This document shows positions 37,770-47,294 of a stretch of DNA of 64,000 nt, one piece after another; position 1 is the first letter of the stretch; each line of letters starts with the position of its first letter. The DNA is from Thalassolituus sp. UBA1087. GTDB taxonomy: Bacteria; Pseudomonadota; Gammaproteobacteria; Pseudomonadales; Oceanobacteraceae. A program made the translations under genes and the position numbers. The stretch is taken from positions 62,001 through 126,000 of the forward strand of contig DCCG01000005.1 in the NCBI GenBank assembly GCA_002314145.1. Direction: 5' to 3'. The notes beneath the pieces are model-generated. The model did not search any database. It was not told the DNA's origin and saw only the letters and a program-made list of their open reading frames with translations.

Positions 37770-39200
37770 ATGAGCAACATGTATCGCTACACAATGGGCA
37801 CCAACACCTGGGAGTTCAGCAGCCTGAAAGAGCTGATGGCCCGGGCCACACCTGCCCGTTCCGGCGACCGCTTAGCCGGTGTGATTGCCCGCTCCGCTGA
37901 AGAACGCGCCATTGCCCAGATGTGTCTGGCCGATGTGCCACTGAAAGACTTCTTAAACGAAGCCCTGATTCCTTACGAAGAGGATGAAGTCACACGCCTG
38001 ATTATGGACGACCATGATGCGGCCGCCTTCGCCCCCATCAGTCATCTGACCGTCGGAGATTTCCGTAACTGGCTGCTGTCGGATTACGCCGACAGCGATA
38101 TGCTTACTCAGGTACGCGCCGGTATCACGCCGGAAATGGCCGCCGCCGTCAGTAAAATTATGCGCAACCAGGATTTAATTCTGGTGGCGCAGAAATGCCG
38201 AGTGGTGACCGCCTTCCGCTCCACCATTGGTTTAGAAAAACGCTTATCGACGCGTTTACAGCCGAATCACCCCACCGATGATATGAACGGCATTGCTGCC
38301 AGCATTCTTGACGGCCTGCTGTATGGCAGCGGCGATGCGGTGCTCGGCATTAACCCCGCCACAGATAACGTCGCTCAGTCCACACGACTGATGAAGTTAA
38401 TGGATGAAGTGATTTCCACTTATGAAATCCCCACTCAGTCCTGTGTGCTCACCCATGTAACCAACACCATGGAATGCATCGAAAACGGTGCGCCGGTGGA
38501 TCTGGTTTTTCAGTCCATCGGCGGTACTGAAGCCACCAACAGCAGTTTTGGTTTTGGTTTAAACACCCTCGCCGAAGCGCAGCAGATGGCGCTGGAATTA
38601 CAGCGCGGTACGGTAGGCAATAACGTCATGTATTTTGAAACCGGTCAGGGCAGTGCTCTGTCGGCCAATGCTCACCATGGGCTCGATCAGCAGACCTGTG
38701 AGGCTCGCGCCTATGCAGTCGCACGTAAGTTCGATCCCTTACTGGTGAATACCGTGGTGGGCTTTATCGGTCCGGAATATTTATTCGACGGTAAAGAAAT
38801 TATCCGCGCCGGGTTAGAAGACCATTTCTGCGGCAAATTACTCGGCGTGCCAATGGGCTGTGATGTCTGTTACACCAACCACGCTGAAGCCGATCAGAAC
38901 GATATGGATAATCTGCTGACCTTACTCGGTGCTGCTGGCTGTTCATTCGTGATGGGCATTCCCGGCTCCGACGACATTATGCTGAATTATCAGACCACCT
39001 CGTTCCACGATGCGTTATACGCGCGCCGCGTTTTAGGCTTAGGCGCCGCGCCGGAATTCGAAGCCTGGCTGGAAAAAATGCAGATTATGAGCGATGCCGC
39101 CCATGCACAACTGATTGATGCCCTGCCTCCGGCCTTTACCCAATCGCTGCAATCTCTGCCGGACGACGGCGGACACAGCACGGAGAAAAAACATGGCTGA
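37770..39200 (+). CDS. eutB: Ethanolamine ammonia-lyase large subunit EutB
   Basis: 476 residues. EutBC is adenosylcobalamin-dependent and splits ethanolamine into acetaldehyde and ammonia. Family segments are complete: NQDLILVAQKCRVVTAFR, LQPNHPTDDMNGIAASILDGLLYGSGDAVLGINPATD, VFQSIGGTEATNSSFG, FETGQGSALSANAHHG. The ATG at 37770 (AGGCAGGTCT upstream) is preferred over 37719. No microcompartment shell genes, EutA reactivase or aldehyde dehydrogenase gene is nearby, so this is the simple, non-carboxysomal form. Confidence 0.96.
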   Translation: MSNMYRYTMGTNTWEFSSLKELMARATPARSGDRLAGVIARSAEERAIAQMCLADVPLKDFLNEALIPYEEDEVTRLIMDDHDAAAFAPISHLTVGDFRNWLLSDYADSDMLTQVRAGITPEMAAAVSKIMRNQDLILVAQKCRVVTAFRSTIGLEKRLSTRLQPNHPTDDMNGIAASILDGLLYGSGDAVLGINPATDNVAQSTRLMKLMDEVISTYEIPTQSCVLTHVTNTMECIENGAPVDLVFQSIGGTEATNSSFGFGLNTLAEAQQMALELQRGTVGNNVMYFETGQGSALSANAHHGLDQQTCEARAYAVARKFDPLLVNTVVGFIGPEYLFDGKEIIRAGLEDHFCGKLLGVPMGCDVCYTNHAEADQNDMDNLLTLLGAAGCSFVMGIPGSDDIMLNYQTTSFHDALYARRVLGLGAAPEFEAWLEKMQIMSDAAHAQLIDALPPAFTQSLQSLPDDGGHSTEKKHG

Positions 39201-40086
39201 TGACATCAACCCATCAGACACCGGCTCCGTCAGCGAATGGCAGGGGGTCGTCGACAATCCCTGGCGCCGCCTGCGCCAGTTTACTGATGCCCGTATTGGT
39301 CTCGGCCGCAGTGGCGTCAGCCTGCCCACCAAAGAATTACTGGAATTTCAGCTGGCCCACGCCCAGGCCCGCGATGCCGTGCATATGCCGCTGGATTTTG
39401 AGGCATTAAAAGACGGGCTGGAAACATTGGCCCAACAATATTCCACACTGAACCCGGCACGCCCAATTAAAGTGCAAAGTCAGGCGGACGATCGCATGGT
39501 GTATCTGCAACGGCCGGATTTAGGCCGCCGTGTCAGTGATGCATCGCGTGACATGCTGCTGCAACAGGCAGAGGACAGTAGCGTCTCCGAACAAGCCTTC
39601 GATTTAGCCATTGTGATCGGCGATGGCTTATCAGCAACGGCTATAAGCGAAAACGCACTTATCTTTATTGATGCATTAGCAAAAACATTAGCGCAAGAAA
39701 ATTCTTCATTATCGCTGGCGCCCATAGTAATGGCCGAACAGGCACGGGTGGCGCTGGGCGATGATATTGGTGAATTACTTAATGCCAGAGCCGTGCTCGT
39801 GTTAATTGGCGAACGCCCGGGATTAAGCTCTCCGGACAGTCTGGGCCTGTATCTGACGTGGGCGCCCCGGCGCGGACTGACGGATGAAAAACGCAATTGT
39901 ATTTCCAATGTGCGCAAAGCGGGCCTTTCTCACACAGAAGCTGTACGAAAATTGCTGTACCTGTTTAACGAAGCCTGCCGGCTGCAGAGTTCCGGCGTCG
40001 CCATCAAAGACCGTTCCGATGACGATGTAATAGAAAACAGCAGCCAGCAGAGCAGTTTTTTAATAAACGCCGGCAGCGCAAGCTAA
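39193..40086 (+). CDS. eutC: Ethanolamine ammonia-lyase small subunit EutC
   Basis: 297 residues. It forms the heterodimer with EutB and completes the cobalamin site. Typical segments: LRQFTDARIGLGRSGVSLPTKELLEFQLAHAQARDAVH at the N-terminus, FDLAIVIGDGLSATAI, VLIGERPGLSSPDSLGLYLTWAPRRGLTDEKRNCISNVR. The ATG at 39193 overlaps the eutB stop by eight bases and has GGAG upstream, so translation is coupled. Confidence 0.95.
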   Translation: MADDINPSDTGSVSEWQGVVDNPWRRLRQFTDARIGLGRSGVSLPTKELLEFQLAHAQARDAVHMPLDFEALKDGLETLAQQYSTLNPARPIKVQSQADDRMVYLQRPDLGRRVSDASRDMLLQQAEDSSVSEQAFDLAIVIGDGLSATAISENALIFIDALAKTLAQENSSLSLAPIVMAEQARVALGDDIGELLNARAVLVLIGERPGLSSPDSLGLYLTWAPRRGLTDEKRNCISNVRKAGLSHTEAVRKLLYLFNEACRLQSSGVAIKDRSDDDVIENSSQQSSFLINAGSAS

Positions 40087-40107
40087 CCGGCAGATAAAAA
40101 AAGAGTG

Positions 40108-40133
40108 TCCGCCGGGTTTCAGTATGCGGCGGA
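40108..40133 (+). other. Hairpin between eutC and the Amt-like gene
   Basis: A 7-bp stem TCCGCCG / CGGCGGA with a 12-base loop is extended outward by AGAGT / ACTCT. There is no T-run. It may be an attenuator or mRNA-stability element that separates expression of eutBC from the downstream channel genes. Confidence 0.45.
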
Positions 40134-40192
40134 TAAAACTCTGAAGAATGGAAAACACGTTTTAACTTCAACAGAAAACAGAGGGCTAAAAG

Positions 40193-41560
40193 ATGGAGCA
40201 AACTCCTACTTTAGAATCGCTGCAGGCGGCACTGAACTCCCAGCAGGCAGTGTTCGAGATGCATCAGGCGATGAACGTCGAGGTGTTCTACTGGTGGTGT
40301 ACCGCCATCATGATTATGATTCACGCAGGCTTCCTGGCCTACGAAATGGGTGCGTCACGCAGTAAAAACGCGTTGGCTGCCGGTATTAAAAACATTCTGG
40401 CTCTGGCCGTTATTATTCCGACTTTCTACCTCTTCGGCTGGTGGATTTACAACGCCTTCCCGGGCGGTCTGATTCCTTCTGAAGCCTCCGGCGCACTGCC
40501 ATGGGCAGCCAGCATGGGCCCTGACGTTTCCGATATGGGGACCGGTATTTTCTGGGCGGCATTTGCTATGTTCGGTGCCACCACAGGTTCCATTCTTTCC
40601 GGTGCGGTGATTGAGCGTATCCGTGTATCTGCCTTCCTGATTCTGACCGTATTCCTCGGTTCAGTGGTCTGGATTCTGGCCGGTGCGTGGGGCTGGCACC
40701 CGGACGGCTGGCTGCTGACTGACCTGGGCTACCACGATGTGGGTGCATCCGGTGTTGTTCACGCAGTGGCGGGCTTCTTTACACTGGGTGTGCTGATTAA
40801 CCTCGGGGCCCGTAAAGGTAAATTCATCGATGGCGTGGCGCAGACGATTTCTCCGCACAGCCTGCCAATGACCCTGATCGGTCTGATGATGATTATCTTC
40901 GGTTTCTTCGGCTTCCTCGGCGGCTGCATCATCTTCAACGGTGGTGAAACCGGCTGGACGACTATTTACAACAACCCAACTAACCTGTCTGCTTTTGCCT
41001 TCAACACACTGATGGGCTTCGCCGGTGGTGTGATCGGTTGTTACATTGCTTCCCGCGATCCGTTCTGGACTATGTCCGGCGGTCTGGTGGGTATCATCTC
41101 CGTCGCAGCTGCTCTGGATATGTACGATCCAGCACTGGCCTTCATCATCGCTACCGTGATGGGTGTCCTGGCGGTTCAGTTTGCTAAATTCCTGGAAAAC
41201 CGCGGCATCGATGATGCTGTAGGCGCTGTTGCCGTACACGGTTTCACCGGTTTTGTTGCTGTGATTCTGGTGGGTGTATTCCTGGGTGGCACACCAAACG
41301 TTGGCGAAGGCGTGCCGGAAATCAGCTTTGTTGGTCAGCTGATCGGTGCCATCGTCATGGCTGTTACCGGTTTCCTGCCTGGCTATGTGATCTCTCTGGT
41401 TCTGAAGAGCCTGAACATGCTGCGTGTACCACACGAAGCTGAAGATCTGGGTCTGGATGAAGTGGAACTGATCGCCAAGCCATATCCTGAAGCGAACGTT
41501 CCTGCGACCGTTCCTTCTGATGTTCCGAACAAACTGGCTAACACTGAGCCTGCGCTTTAA
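40193..41560 (+). CDS. Amt/MEP/Rh-family ammonium channel, divergent
   Basis: 455 residues, about eleven helices. The Amt core is kept: the aspartate-to-histidine spacing of DVGASGVVH (first pore His) and DAVGAVAVHGFTG (second pore His), GAVIERIRVSAF, and a C-terminal RVPHEAEDLGLD as in AmtB tails. Compared with E. coli AmtB, Phe107, Trp148 and Phe215 appear kept, but the residue aligned with Ser219 is Cys (GFFGFLGGC). The N-terminus is a long hydrophilic stretch, with no signal peptide. No glnK is adjacent; instead it follows eutBC and precedes a 55-residue membrane protein. It probably handles ammonium released from ethanolamine. A different substrate is possible. Confidence 0.85.
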   Translation: MEQTPTLESLQAALNSQQAVFEMHQAMNVEVFYWWCTAIMIMIHAGFLAYEMGASRSKNALAAGIKNILALAVIIPTFYLFGWWIYNAFPGGLIPSEASGALPWAASMGPDVSDMGTGIFWAAFAMFGATTGSILSGAVIERIRVSAFLILTVFLGSVVWILAGAWGWHPDGWLLTDLGYHDVGASGVVHAVAGFFTLGVLINLGARKGKFIDGVAQTISPHSLPMTLIGLMMIIFGFFGFLGGCIIFNGGETGWTTIYNNPTNLSAFAFNTLMGFAGGVIGCYIASRDPFWTMSGGLVGIISVAAALDMYDPALAFIIATVMGVLAVQFAKFLENRGIDDAVGAVAVHGFTGFVAVILVGVFLGGTPNVGEGVPEISFVGQLIGAIVMAVTGFLPGYVISLVLKSLNMLRVPHEAEDLGLDEVELIAKPYPEANVPATVPSDVPNKLANTEPAL

Positions 41561-41574
41561 TAAGGAGACATACT

Positions 41575-41742
41575 ATGGGTACTTCAATTACCACCTGGGA
41601 AGGCGTAACTGCATACTTTGCATTCGCTGACAGCCCTGTTGCTCTTGGTCTGTTCGCTTTCGGTTGCGCTGCGATTGTAGCCGGCCTGATCGGCAGCATC
41701 GCCAAGCATGAGAATGAAGCATTCGATAAATTTAAAAAATAA
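41575..41742 (+). CDS. 55-residue single-pass membrane protein behind the Amt-like gene
   Basis: A short frame with an excellent ribosome-binding site (TAAGGAGACATACT-ATG) begins 14 bases after the Amt stop and ends just before a strong terminator, so the two are surely one transcript. The protein starts MGTSITTWEGVTAYFAFADS, has one membrane helix (residues about 20-42, VALGLFAFGCAAIVAGLIG) and a charged tail ending DKFKK. I do not recognise a family. Length, position and topology suggest an accessory subunit or regulator of the channel; this is inference. Confidence 0.75.
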   Translation: MGTSITTWEGVTAYFAFADSPVALGLFAFGCAAIVAGLIGSIAKHENEAFDKFKK

Positions 41743-41783
41743 TCGATGCTGACAGGCGGCCCGGTTTAACCGGCCACCAAATA

Positions 41784-41812
41784 AAAAAACCGGCCTGATG
41801 GCCGGTTTTTTA
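41784..41812. terminator. Rho-independent terminator after the Amt-like operon
   Basis: A 12-bp stem AAAAAACCGGCC / GGCCGGTTTTTT with a TGAT loop lies between convergent genes and is symmetrical enough to work in both directions. Confidence 0.92.
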
Positions 41813-41852
41813 TGTACTGCTGCAAAAAACAGAATGTATTTTTAAACGCTGA

Positions 41853-43169
41853 TCAGTCCGTCACTTCCGGCAACCGTGCCGCCATTAAAACACCGGCGAT
41901 GGCCATTACCGAAAAGAATAAAATCAGCGCTTCCATCGACATTACCGCGGTCAGTGAACCAAGACCGCTCAGCGCCAGCAACACAATACCAATTACCGTA
42001 TTACTGACTGACACATAGCTGGTGCGTTTATCGCCTTCGGCCATATCCACCAGATAAGTTTTGCGCCCTACCCTTACTCCCTGATGGCAGATAGTGAGCA
42101 CAAAATACAACAGCGGCATCAGCCAGAAAGTCGCCATTAATTCAGGTATAAACCGGGCAATTAAAAACAGGGCTATACCAATAATGGCTGCACCGGTGGA
42201 GGCCATCATCATCACCCGGCGACTGGACTGATCAGAAAACCGTCCCCACACAGGTGCCGACACCAGTCCTGCCAGACCACTGGCAAACATAAAGAGTGCC
42301 AACACCCAGACATCAGAACCTAACGCATCGTGGGCCAGCACAATGTAATAGGGAGCGCTCAGGGCGGTGCACAGAAACAGTGAGCGGGTAATGACAAAGT
42401 CGCGAAAATCTTTATCCGTCTTTAACAGTGCCAGTTGTTTAAATGCCTCGATCATCCCGTTACGGCCACCGCCGGTTTCACCGGCAAATTCGGTGACGGT
42501 GGAGAACATGCCGGCCGCCATCAGCCATATCGCAGCGCCTGCCACCAATGCCCAGCCATAAAATGCGTTACCGGTATCCGCCTGCAGATACCAGCTGAGA
42601 AACAGCATCGCCGCCAAGCCCATAGTCACCAGCCCGGCAGCGCTGGACGACCAGCCACTGACCTGGCCACGTTGTTTTTTCGGAATGGTTTTCCCCAGCA
42701 CGTCTTTCGATGCCACGGAACTTAACCCCCGTGACAGACTGAACACCACCAGCAACGCAATCACAGTCCAGCCGGCCGCTGCGCCCTGCAGTGTCATGGC
42801 CACCAGGCCGATCCCCAGCACACACAACGCCTGCAAGACACTGCCGGTCACCCAGGCCCACTTACGCACCGGCATTCTGCGTATCCAGCTGGCAATCGCC
42901 AGTTGGGGTACCAGCGAGCCGGATTCACGGATCGGCACCAGCCAGCCCAGCAGAAACGCGGGCGCTCCCAGACTCTGTAAAATCCACGGCAAGGTGACTT
43001 TGGGGTTGATAATGGCATCCCCCAGATTGGTCAGAAACTGAGATAAAATAATGCGCACAAAATTGCCCGGCACTTCCTGACAGGCACTTTCATCAATGGC
43101 CTTACAGGCCCGGGCGTCTTCTTCGTTAATCAGTTTTTCGTAAATGGATTCCGACCAGTCTTTGCTCAT
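41853..43169 (-). CDS. MFS transporter of unknown substrate
   Basis: 438 residues, about twelve membrane helices after a 40-residue hydrophilic N-terminus. Features of the major facilitator fold include a conserved loop GRFSDQSSRRVMMM between helices and a second-half cytoplasmic GRKTYLVDMAEGDKRTSYV. It has no close relation to a named transporter that I can recognise. It is convergent with the Amt operon and preceded by a terminator of the DUF1145 gene. Confidence 0.75.
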   Translation of the reverse strand: MSKDWSESIYEKLINEEDARACKAIDESACQEVPGNFVRIILSQFLTNLGDAIINPKVTLPWILQSLGAPAFLLGWLVPIRESGSLVPQLAIASWIRRMPVRKWAWVTGSVLQALCVLGIGLVAMTLQGAAAGWTVIALLVVFSLSRGLSSVASKDVLGKTIPKKQRGQVSGWSSSAAGLVTMGLAAMLFLSWYLQADTGNAFYGWALVAGAAIWLMAAGMFSTVTEFAGETGGGRNGMIEAFKQLALLKTDKDFRDFVITRSLFLCTALSAPYYIVLAHDALGSDVWVLALFMFASGLAGLVSAPVWGRFSDQSSRRVMMMASTGAAIIGIALFLIARFIPELMATFWLMPLLYFVLTICHQGVRVGRKTYLVDMAEGDKRTSYVSVSNTVIGIVLLALSGLGSLTAVMSMEALILFFSVMAIAGVLMAARLPEVTD

Positions 43170-43191
43170 GCCTTACCATCCTGCTGTTAAT

Positions 43192-43217
43192 AAAAAGACC
43201 GGCCTGGGCAGCCGGTC
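43192..43217 (-). terminator. Terminator downstream of the DUF1145 / J-protein / hscC unit
   Basis: A 7-bp stem GACCGGC / GCCGGTC is followed on the minus strand by five T and ATT. It lies 140 bases past the DUF1145 stop. Confidence 0.6.
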
Positions 43218-43359
43218 CTGTTCCGATGCGTCTGTTCCAATACGTCTATCATGCCTGCCGGACCGTCATTAAGGCCGGTCTCCGGGGGGCGGCCATGACC
43301 GGTGTCATGGTGGCTTGTTGCCATTATGAACAGAGTCAGCCTGCGATATCAGGGAGTCA

Positions 43360-43620
43360 TCAGTGTTCTGCCTGCTCATCAATAAAACGGCGCAAATGAA
43401 AAATACCGAAAATCAGTATTTGCAGGGCATCTTTTCCCACCGCATGACTCTGGCTGCGGAACGCAAACCAGAAATACAGCACTTCCAATACATGGATCGC
43501 TAACACGGCAAGCCCACAGGCCGGCAACCAGCTTAATAAGCCCGGCCAGCTGAACACCTGTGCCAGAATCACCAGCAGCCAGAAAACCAGCGTGGCGAAT
43601 TTGTTAAACATTAACTTCAT
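43360..43620 (-). CDS. DUF1145 family small membrane protein (YhhL-like)
   Basis: 86 residues with two hydrophobic helices (LVFWLLVILAQVF and LAVLAIHVLEVLYFWFAF), then DALQILIFGIFHLRRF. This pattern is that of the DUF1145/YhhL family, whose function is unknown. It lies 31 bases downstream of the J-protein gene and may be part of the same transcript as hscC. Confidence 0.72.
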   Translation of the reverse strand: MKLMFNKFATLVFWLLVILAQVFSWPGLLSWLPACGLAVLAIHVLEVLYFWFAFRSQSHAVGKDALQILIFGIFHLRRFIDEQAEH

Positions 43621-43651
43621 AGCAGTCCTGTCCGGTCATCCGGCATTCTGT

Positions 43652-45439
43652 TTAATGAAACTGGTCCACAACAAAGCGCACCAGAAAACCCAGTAATACC
43701 GTCAGCACAATATAGGCGGTACGCGTTTTCATCTGCCAGCTGATGCCCCGTTCCAGCATCTGATAATTCAGCCCGATGCGTATCATTTCCGACCACAAAG
43801 TGGCCACCGCCACGCAGGCAAGAAAACTGGCAAAAAATTCTGAGCTATACAGCTGAATGCCGATGATAAAACCAGCGGCCAGCGAGCGGTAAGGTTGCTC
43901 ATAATGAGCGTAAGCCACCCAGGCCAGTAACAGCACAACGCTGACCACCCGGGCCATGATTTCATTACCCTGCAGGGCCAATACAGAAAGCAGAGCCATC
44001 AGTACAAAGAAGGCCAGTCTGGCCCGCGGCCTGCTTTTCAATGCCAGACGGAATATTTTTACCGGCCGGTAGCCATAGCGCAACCACAGATACAGCGAGC
44101 TTTTAAAGGCCAGATAAAGGCCCATACCCATGGCCGGAAATACTGCCGGCCACCAGTTTGTCTGCCAGCTGCCGCCAACCGCAACCATGCCGGCGGCCAG
44201 CAGTCCGTTAAGCAGGCCCACCAGCAGGGTGATGAGTAATATTTTTTTCAGTCTGGCGGCCAGCGCCTGAAAATCAAATTCGGTTAACGCCAGGGTATTC
44301 AGATCGCCGGCCATGAAACTTTCCCGCCATGCCTGGACATCGTCCCAGGCGCGGCGGTCGGGTAATTCGAACTGAATAAATTCTTCTTCACATTCCAGCA
44401 CCGCGTTCTCGGCCATACCGAGCTGCTCGAAGACTTCAAACGGATTATAAAAAGCGAACTTCTGTAATCGTGTTATTCCGTACAGCGACTTCCATACCAG
44501 TGCTTCGGCGCTGCGGCTGGCGGAGTTCAACAGCGTCTGATAACGCTGGGTGATTTCCGCCGCCTGCAGCCGGCGTTCATAATGTTGGTATTCCTGCGGC
44601 CATTGTTTGCGCAGGGCGATAATATCGAGATGCTCATTCAGAGACTTTGCCAGCTGCAGAGGGAGCGGGCCGGGAAAATAATCATCCAGTTCACGTAACA
44701 GGCGCCCGGCAAATATTTTGCGGCTCAGTGGTGCAGTGAACAGGTGCTGACGGGCGAAATCGTTAACGGTTTCCAGTGCGGCCTGTTCGCCCTGCTGTTG
44801 CCAGACCCGATGAATCTGCACCATGGCCTGCTGTACTTTCTGTTCCCGGTTGAGAAGGTGCAGATAATCGCCATCGGATAAACCCGACTCTTGCCGGTGG
44901 TCCCGGCGGGCATAAAGCTGCAGACGGTTGGCCATCACATCATCACGTCCGGCGACTTCGTGCAACGCCAGCGTCTGAACCAGATGATGAACAAATCCGG
45001 CCGGCCACAGTGCTTTGTCGTTTTGTCCGTCCAGCCAGGCAAACAATTCCCACTGCAGCATGTCTTCTGCCTGCAGATTATGATCATACTGCTGCACAAA
45101 CTGATCGAGCCGCTGTATGGCATCCTGTTCACGCTGATCTTTCAGGGCCTGCAGTATGCCGGCGATATCCGCTTCCCATGGCATGGCAGCCGCAACCGTC
45201 TGCGCGGGGGCGGGGGCGGGTTCGGACAGACGGCTTCCGGCCTGCGTCTGTTCTTCTGCGTTCGTGGCCGCCGCGGCACTGAGCGCCTGCTGCGCAGCCT
45301 CATAATGCTGACGCAGTGTCTGAAACCCCTGCGGGTCATCTTCGGGATGGTATTGCTTCAGTAATTTTGCATACGCCCGTTTCAGTTCGCGCGCTCCGGC
45401 ATCCGCGGGCAAATCAAAAAAAGTGCGCCAATCGGACAT
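43652..45439 (-). CDS. Membrane-anchored J-domain-like co-chaperone of HscC (DjlB/DjlC type)
   Basis: 595 residues. Residues 1-55 form a J-like domain (WRTFFDLPADAGARELKRAYAKLLKQY) but the tripeptide that stimulates Hsp70 ATPase is HPE (His-Pro-Glu) where HPD is expected. A Gln/Ala-rich linker and a helical middle follow. The C-terminal 200 residues contain about five membrane helices (for example ILLITLLVGLLNGLLAAGM and YIVLTVLLGFLVRFVV), so the protein sits in the inner membrane. The stop codon of the Hsp70 gene overlaps its ATG, which strongly supports a working pair, as for E. coli HscC with DjlB/DjlC. Confidence 0.82.
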   Translation of the reverse strand: MSDWRTFFDLPADAGARELKRAYAKLLKQYHPEDDPQGFQTLRQHYEAAQQALSAAAATNAEEQTQAGSRLSEPAPAPAQTVAAAMPWEADIAGILQALKDQREQDAIQRLDQFVQQYDHNLQAEDMLQWELFAWLDGQNDKALWPAGFVHHLVQTLALHEVAGRDDVMANRLQLYARRDHRQESGLSDGDYLHLLNREQKVQQAMVQIHRVWQQQGEQAALETVNDFARQHLFTAPLSRKIFAGRLLRELDDYFPGPLPLQLAKSLNEHLDIIALRKQWPQEYQHYERRLQAAEITQRYQTLLNSASRSAEALVWKSLYGITRLQKFAFYNPFEVFEQLGMAENAVLECEEEFIQFELPDRRAWDDVQAWRESFMAGDLNTLALTEFDFQALAARLKKILLITLLVGLLNGLLAAGMVAVGGSWQTNWWPAVFPAMGMGLYLAFKSSLYLWLRYGYRPVKIFRLALKSRPRARLAFFVLMALLSVLALQGNEIMARVVSVVLLLAWVAYAHYEQPYRSLAAGFIIGIQLYSSEFFASFLACVAVATLWSEMIRIGLNYQMLERGISWQMKTRTAYIVLTVLLGFLVRFVVDQFH

Positions 45440-47130
45440 CAGAATTCATACTCCGCCAGACGGGCTTCCACTTCCGGGCGCAGCCGTTCGATTTCCTGTT
45501 TGTCACCGCTTTCCACCAGACTGACGAAAAAATCCAGCAGCTGGCCAATGGCTTCCCGCCGCTCTCCCAGATGCTGTTCATAAAGACGGTTGGCGCGGGC
45601 AATCAGGGCATCGTTAATGGCATTATCGCGGGGCGATAATTTCAGTGCCTGCAGACGCTGCAGGCTTTCATTTATCTGTTCTTCCGACAACAGACCTTCC
45701 TGCTGGGTCAACAGACGGCGCGAGGTGATGCCACTGCTGCGCACCAGCACTTCCACTTCCAGCAGGCCGTTAATGTCGTAACTGAAACGCACATCCACTG
45801 CCTCACGGCCAGCCGGAGCCGGCGGCACATCCACTTCCATATCGCCGAGCAGAATATTCAGCCGGGTTTCGCGCGACTCACCCTGATACACATTAATGCG
45901 GATCATTTTCTGGTCGTCGTGCACCGTATAGTAGGTTTCCTTACGGCTCACCGGGATCATGGTATTGCGTTCAATAATCGGGCTGAAAACCCCGTGTATT
46001 TTTTGCCCCCAGGCGCCTTCGGTGGTCACTTCAATGCCCAGCGTATAGGGGCAGACATCGGTGAGGACTTTTTCTTCCAGCGACTGATGCCGGGCTTTCA
46101 GCGCAGCCTGAGTCGCCGCGCCCATCACCACCACCTGATCCGGGTCGAGTTCGCGCCCCGGTAAGGCACCAAACATCTGCGCCACCTGCTTACTGATCAC
46201 CGGCATCCGCGTCGCGCCACCTACCAGCAGCACCCGGTCCAGCTCTGACGGCCGGATGGTGGCGTCGGCCAGGGCCTGCTTAACCGGTGCAATCAAGCGC
46301 TGCAGCAGCGGCTGGCAATCCTGTTCAAACTGTTCACGGCGGTAATGAAATTCAACATGGGTATTTTCCAGATCCAGTCCGGTATGAACCTCATGTTGCA
46401 GCGACAGTGCCTGTTTAACGCGTTCCGCCTCAGCATAAATATTGGGCCGGAATCTGCCTTCCAGATCCTCTTCGCGGATACCCTGCTGCGCACAGGCGGC
46501 GTTGATTTTATGAGCAATAAGCAATGTGAAATCTTCACCGCCCAGGCGGTTATCGCCGGCGGAGGCGCGCACTTCGATGACATCATCAAAGATCTCCAGC
46601 ACTGACACATCGAAGGTGCCACCGCCTAAGTCAAACACCAGAAACGTGCTGTCAGCGGTTTTATGAATGCCGTACGCCAGCGCCGCGGCAGTAGGCTCAT
46701 TAATCAGGCGGCTGACATTAAGCCCGGCCAGACGGCCGGCAAGACGCGTCATCTGACGCTGGGTGTCGTTAAAATAGGCCGGCACCGTAATAATCGCTTC
46801 CGTGACCGTTTCGCCGGTGGCGGCCTCGGCGTCTTCTTTCAGCTGGCGCAACACAAACGACGACAGTTCCTGTGGCGAGAAACTCTGTCCCCCGATCACC
46901 ACTTCTGACTGAGTGCCCATCAGTCGTTTAAAAACCGCCACGGTATCCTGCGGATGGGTCATCAGCCGGTCCCGGGCGGCGCGCCCGACCAGCACATGGC
47001 CATGAGCGTCGACGCCGACCACCGAGGGAGTAAGGTAGTCACCAAGGGCATTGGCAAGCAGCTGCGGGCCATCGTTATGCCAGCGCGCCACCAGGCTGTT
47101 GGTGGTTCCCAGATCAATACCAATAATCAC
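45439..47130 (-). CDS. hscC: Hsp70-family chaperone HscC
   Basis: 563 residues, shorter than DnaK and close to E. coli HscC. The actin-like ATPase domain shows IGIDLGTTNSLVA, VPAYFNDTQRQMTRLAG, INEPTAAALAYG, VFDLGGGTFDVSVLE and LVGGATRMPVI. The substrate domain (FSPIIERNTMIPVSR, YDINGLLEVEVLV) is followed by a short lid, with no EEVD-like tail. HscC is a specialised Hsp70 that is not part of general folding. The start is a GTG with AAGGA upstream. It is divergent from ubiE. Confidence 0.92.
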   Translation of the reverse strand: MIIGIDLGTTNSLVARWHNDGPQLLANALGDYLTPSVVGVDAHGHVLVGRAARDRLMTHPQDTVAVFKRLMGTQSEVVIGGQSFSPQELSSFVLRQLKEDAEAATGETVTEAIITVPAYFNDTQRQMTRLAGRLAGLNVSRLINEPTAAALAYGIHKTADSTFLVFDLGGGTFDVSVLEIFDDVIEVRASAGDNRLGGEDFTLLIAHKINAACAQQGIREEDLEGRFRPNIYAEAERVKQALSLQHEVHTGLDLENTHVEFHYRREQFEQDCQPLLQRLIAPVKQALADATIRPSELDRVLLVGGATRMPVISKQVAQMFGALPGRELDPDQVVVMGAATQAALKARHQSLEEKVLTDVCPYTLGIEVTTEGAWGQKIHGVFSPIIERNTMIPVSRKETYYTVHDDQKMIRINVYQGESRETRLNILLGDMEVDVPPAPAGREAVDVRFSYDINGLLEVEVLVRSSGITSRRLLTQQEGLLSEEQINESLQRLQALKLSPRDNAINDALIARANRLYEQHLGERREAIGQLLDFFVSLVESGDKQEIERLRPEVEARLAEYEF

Positions 47131-47294
47131 AACACGTCCTTCAATCCGGTGTTCCCTGAAGGCCTGACTTTATCACAGCCGTCTTCCACACAAGATATTC
47201 CGGCGGCCAAAATGCCCTAACGCAAGACTTTCCGCCGCCTGACCGCTAAAATGGCCCGCTGTCTACACGCACACCAGCAGCGGGAGAAGTACGC

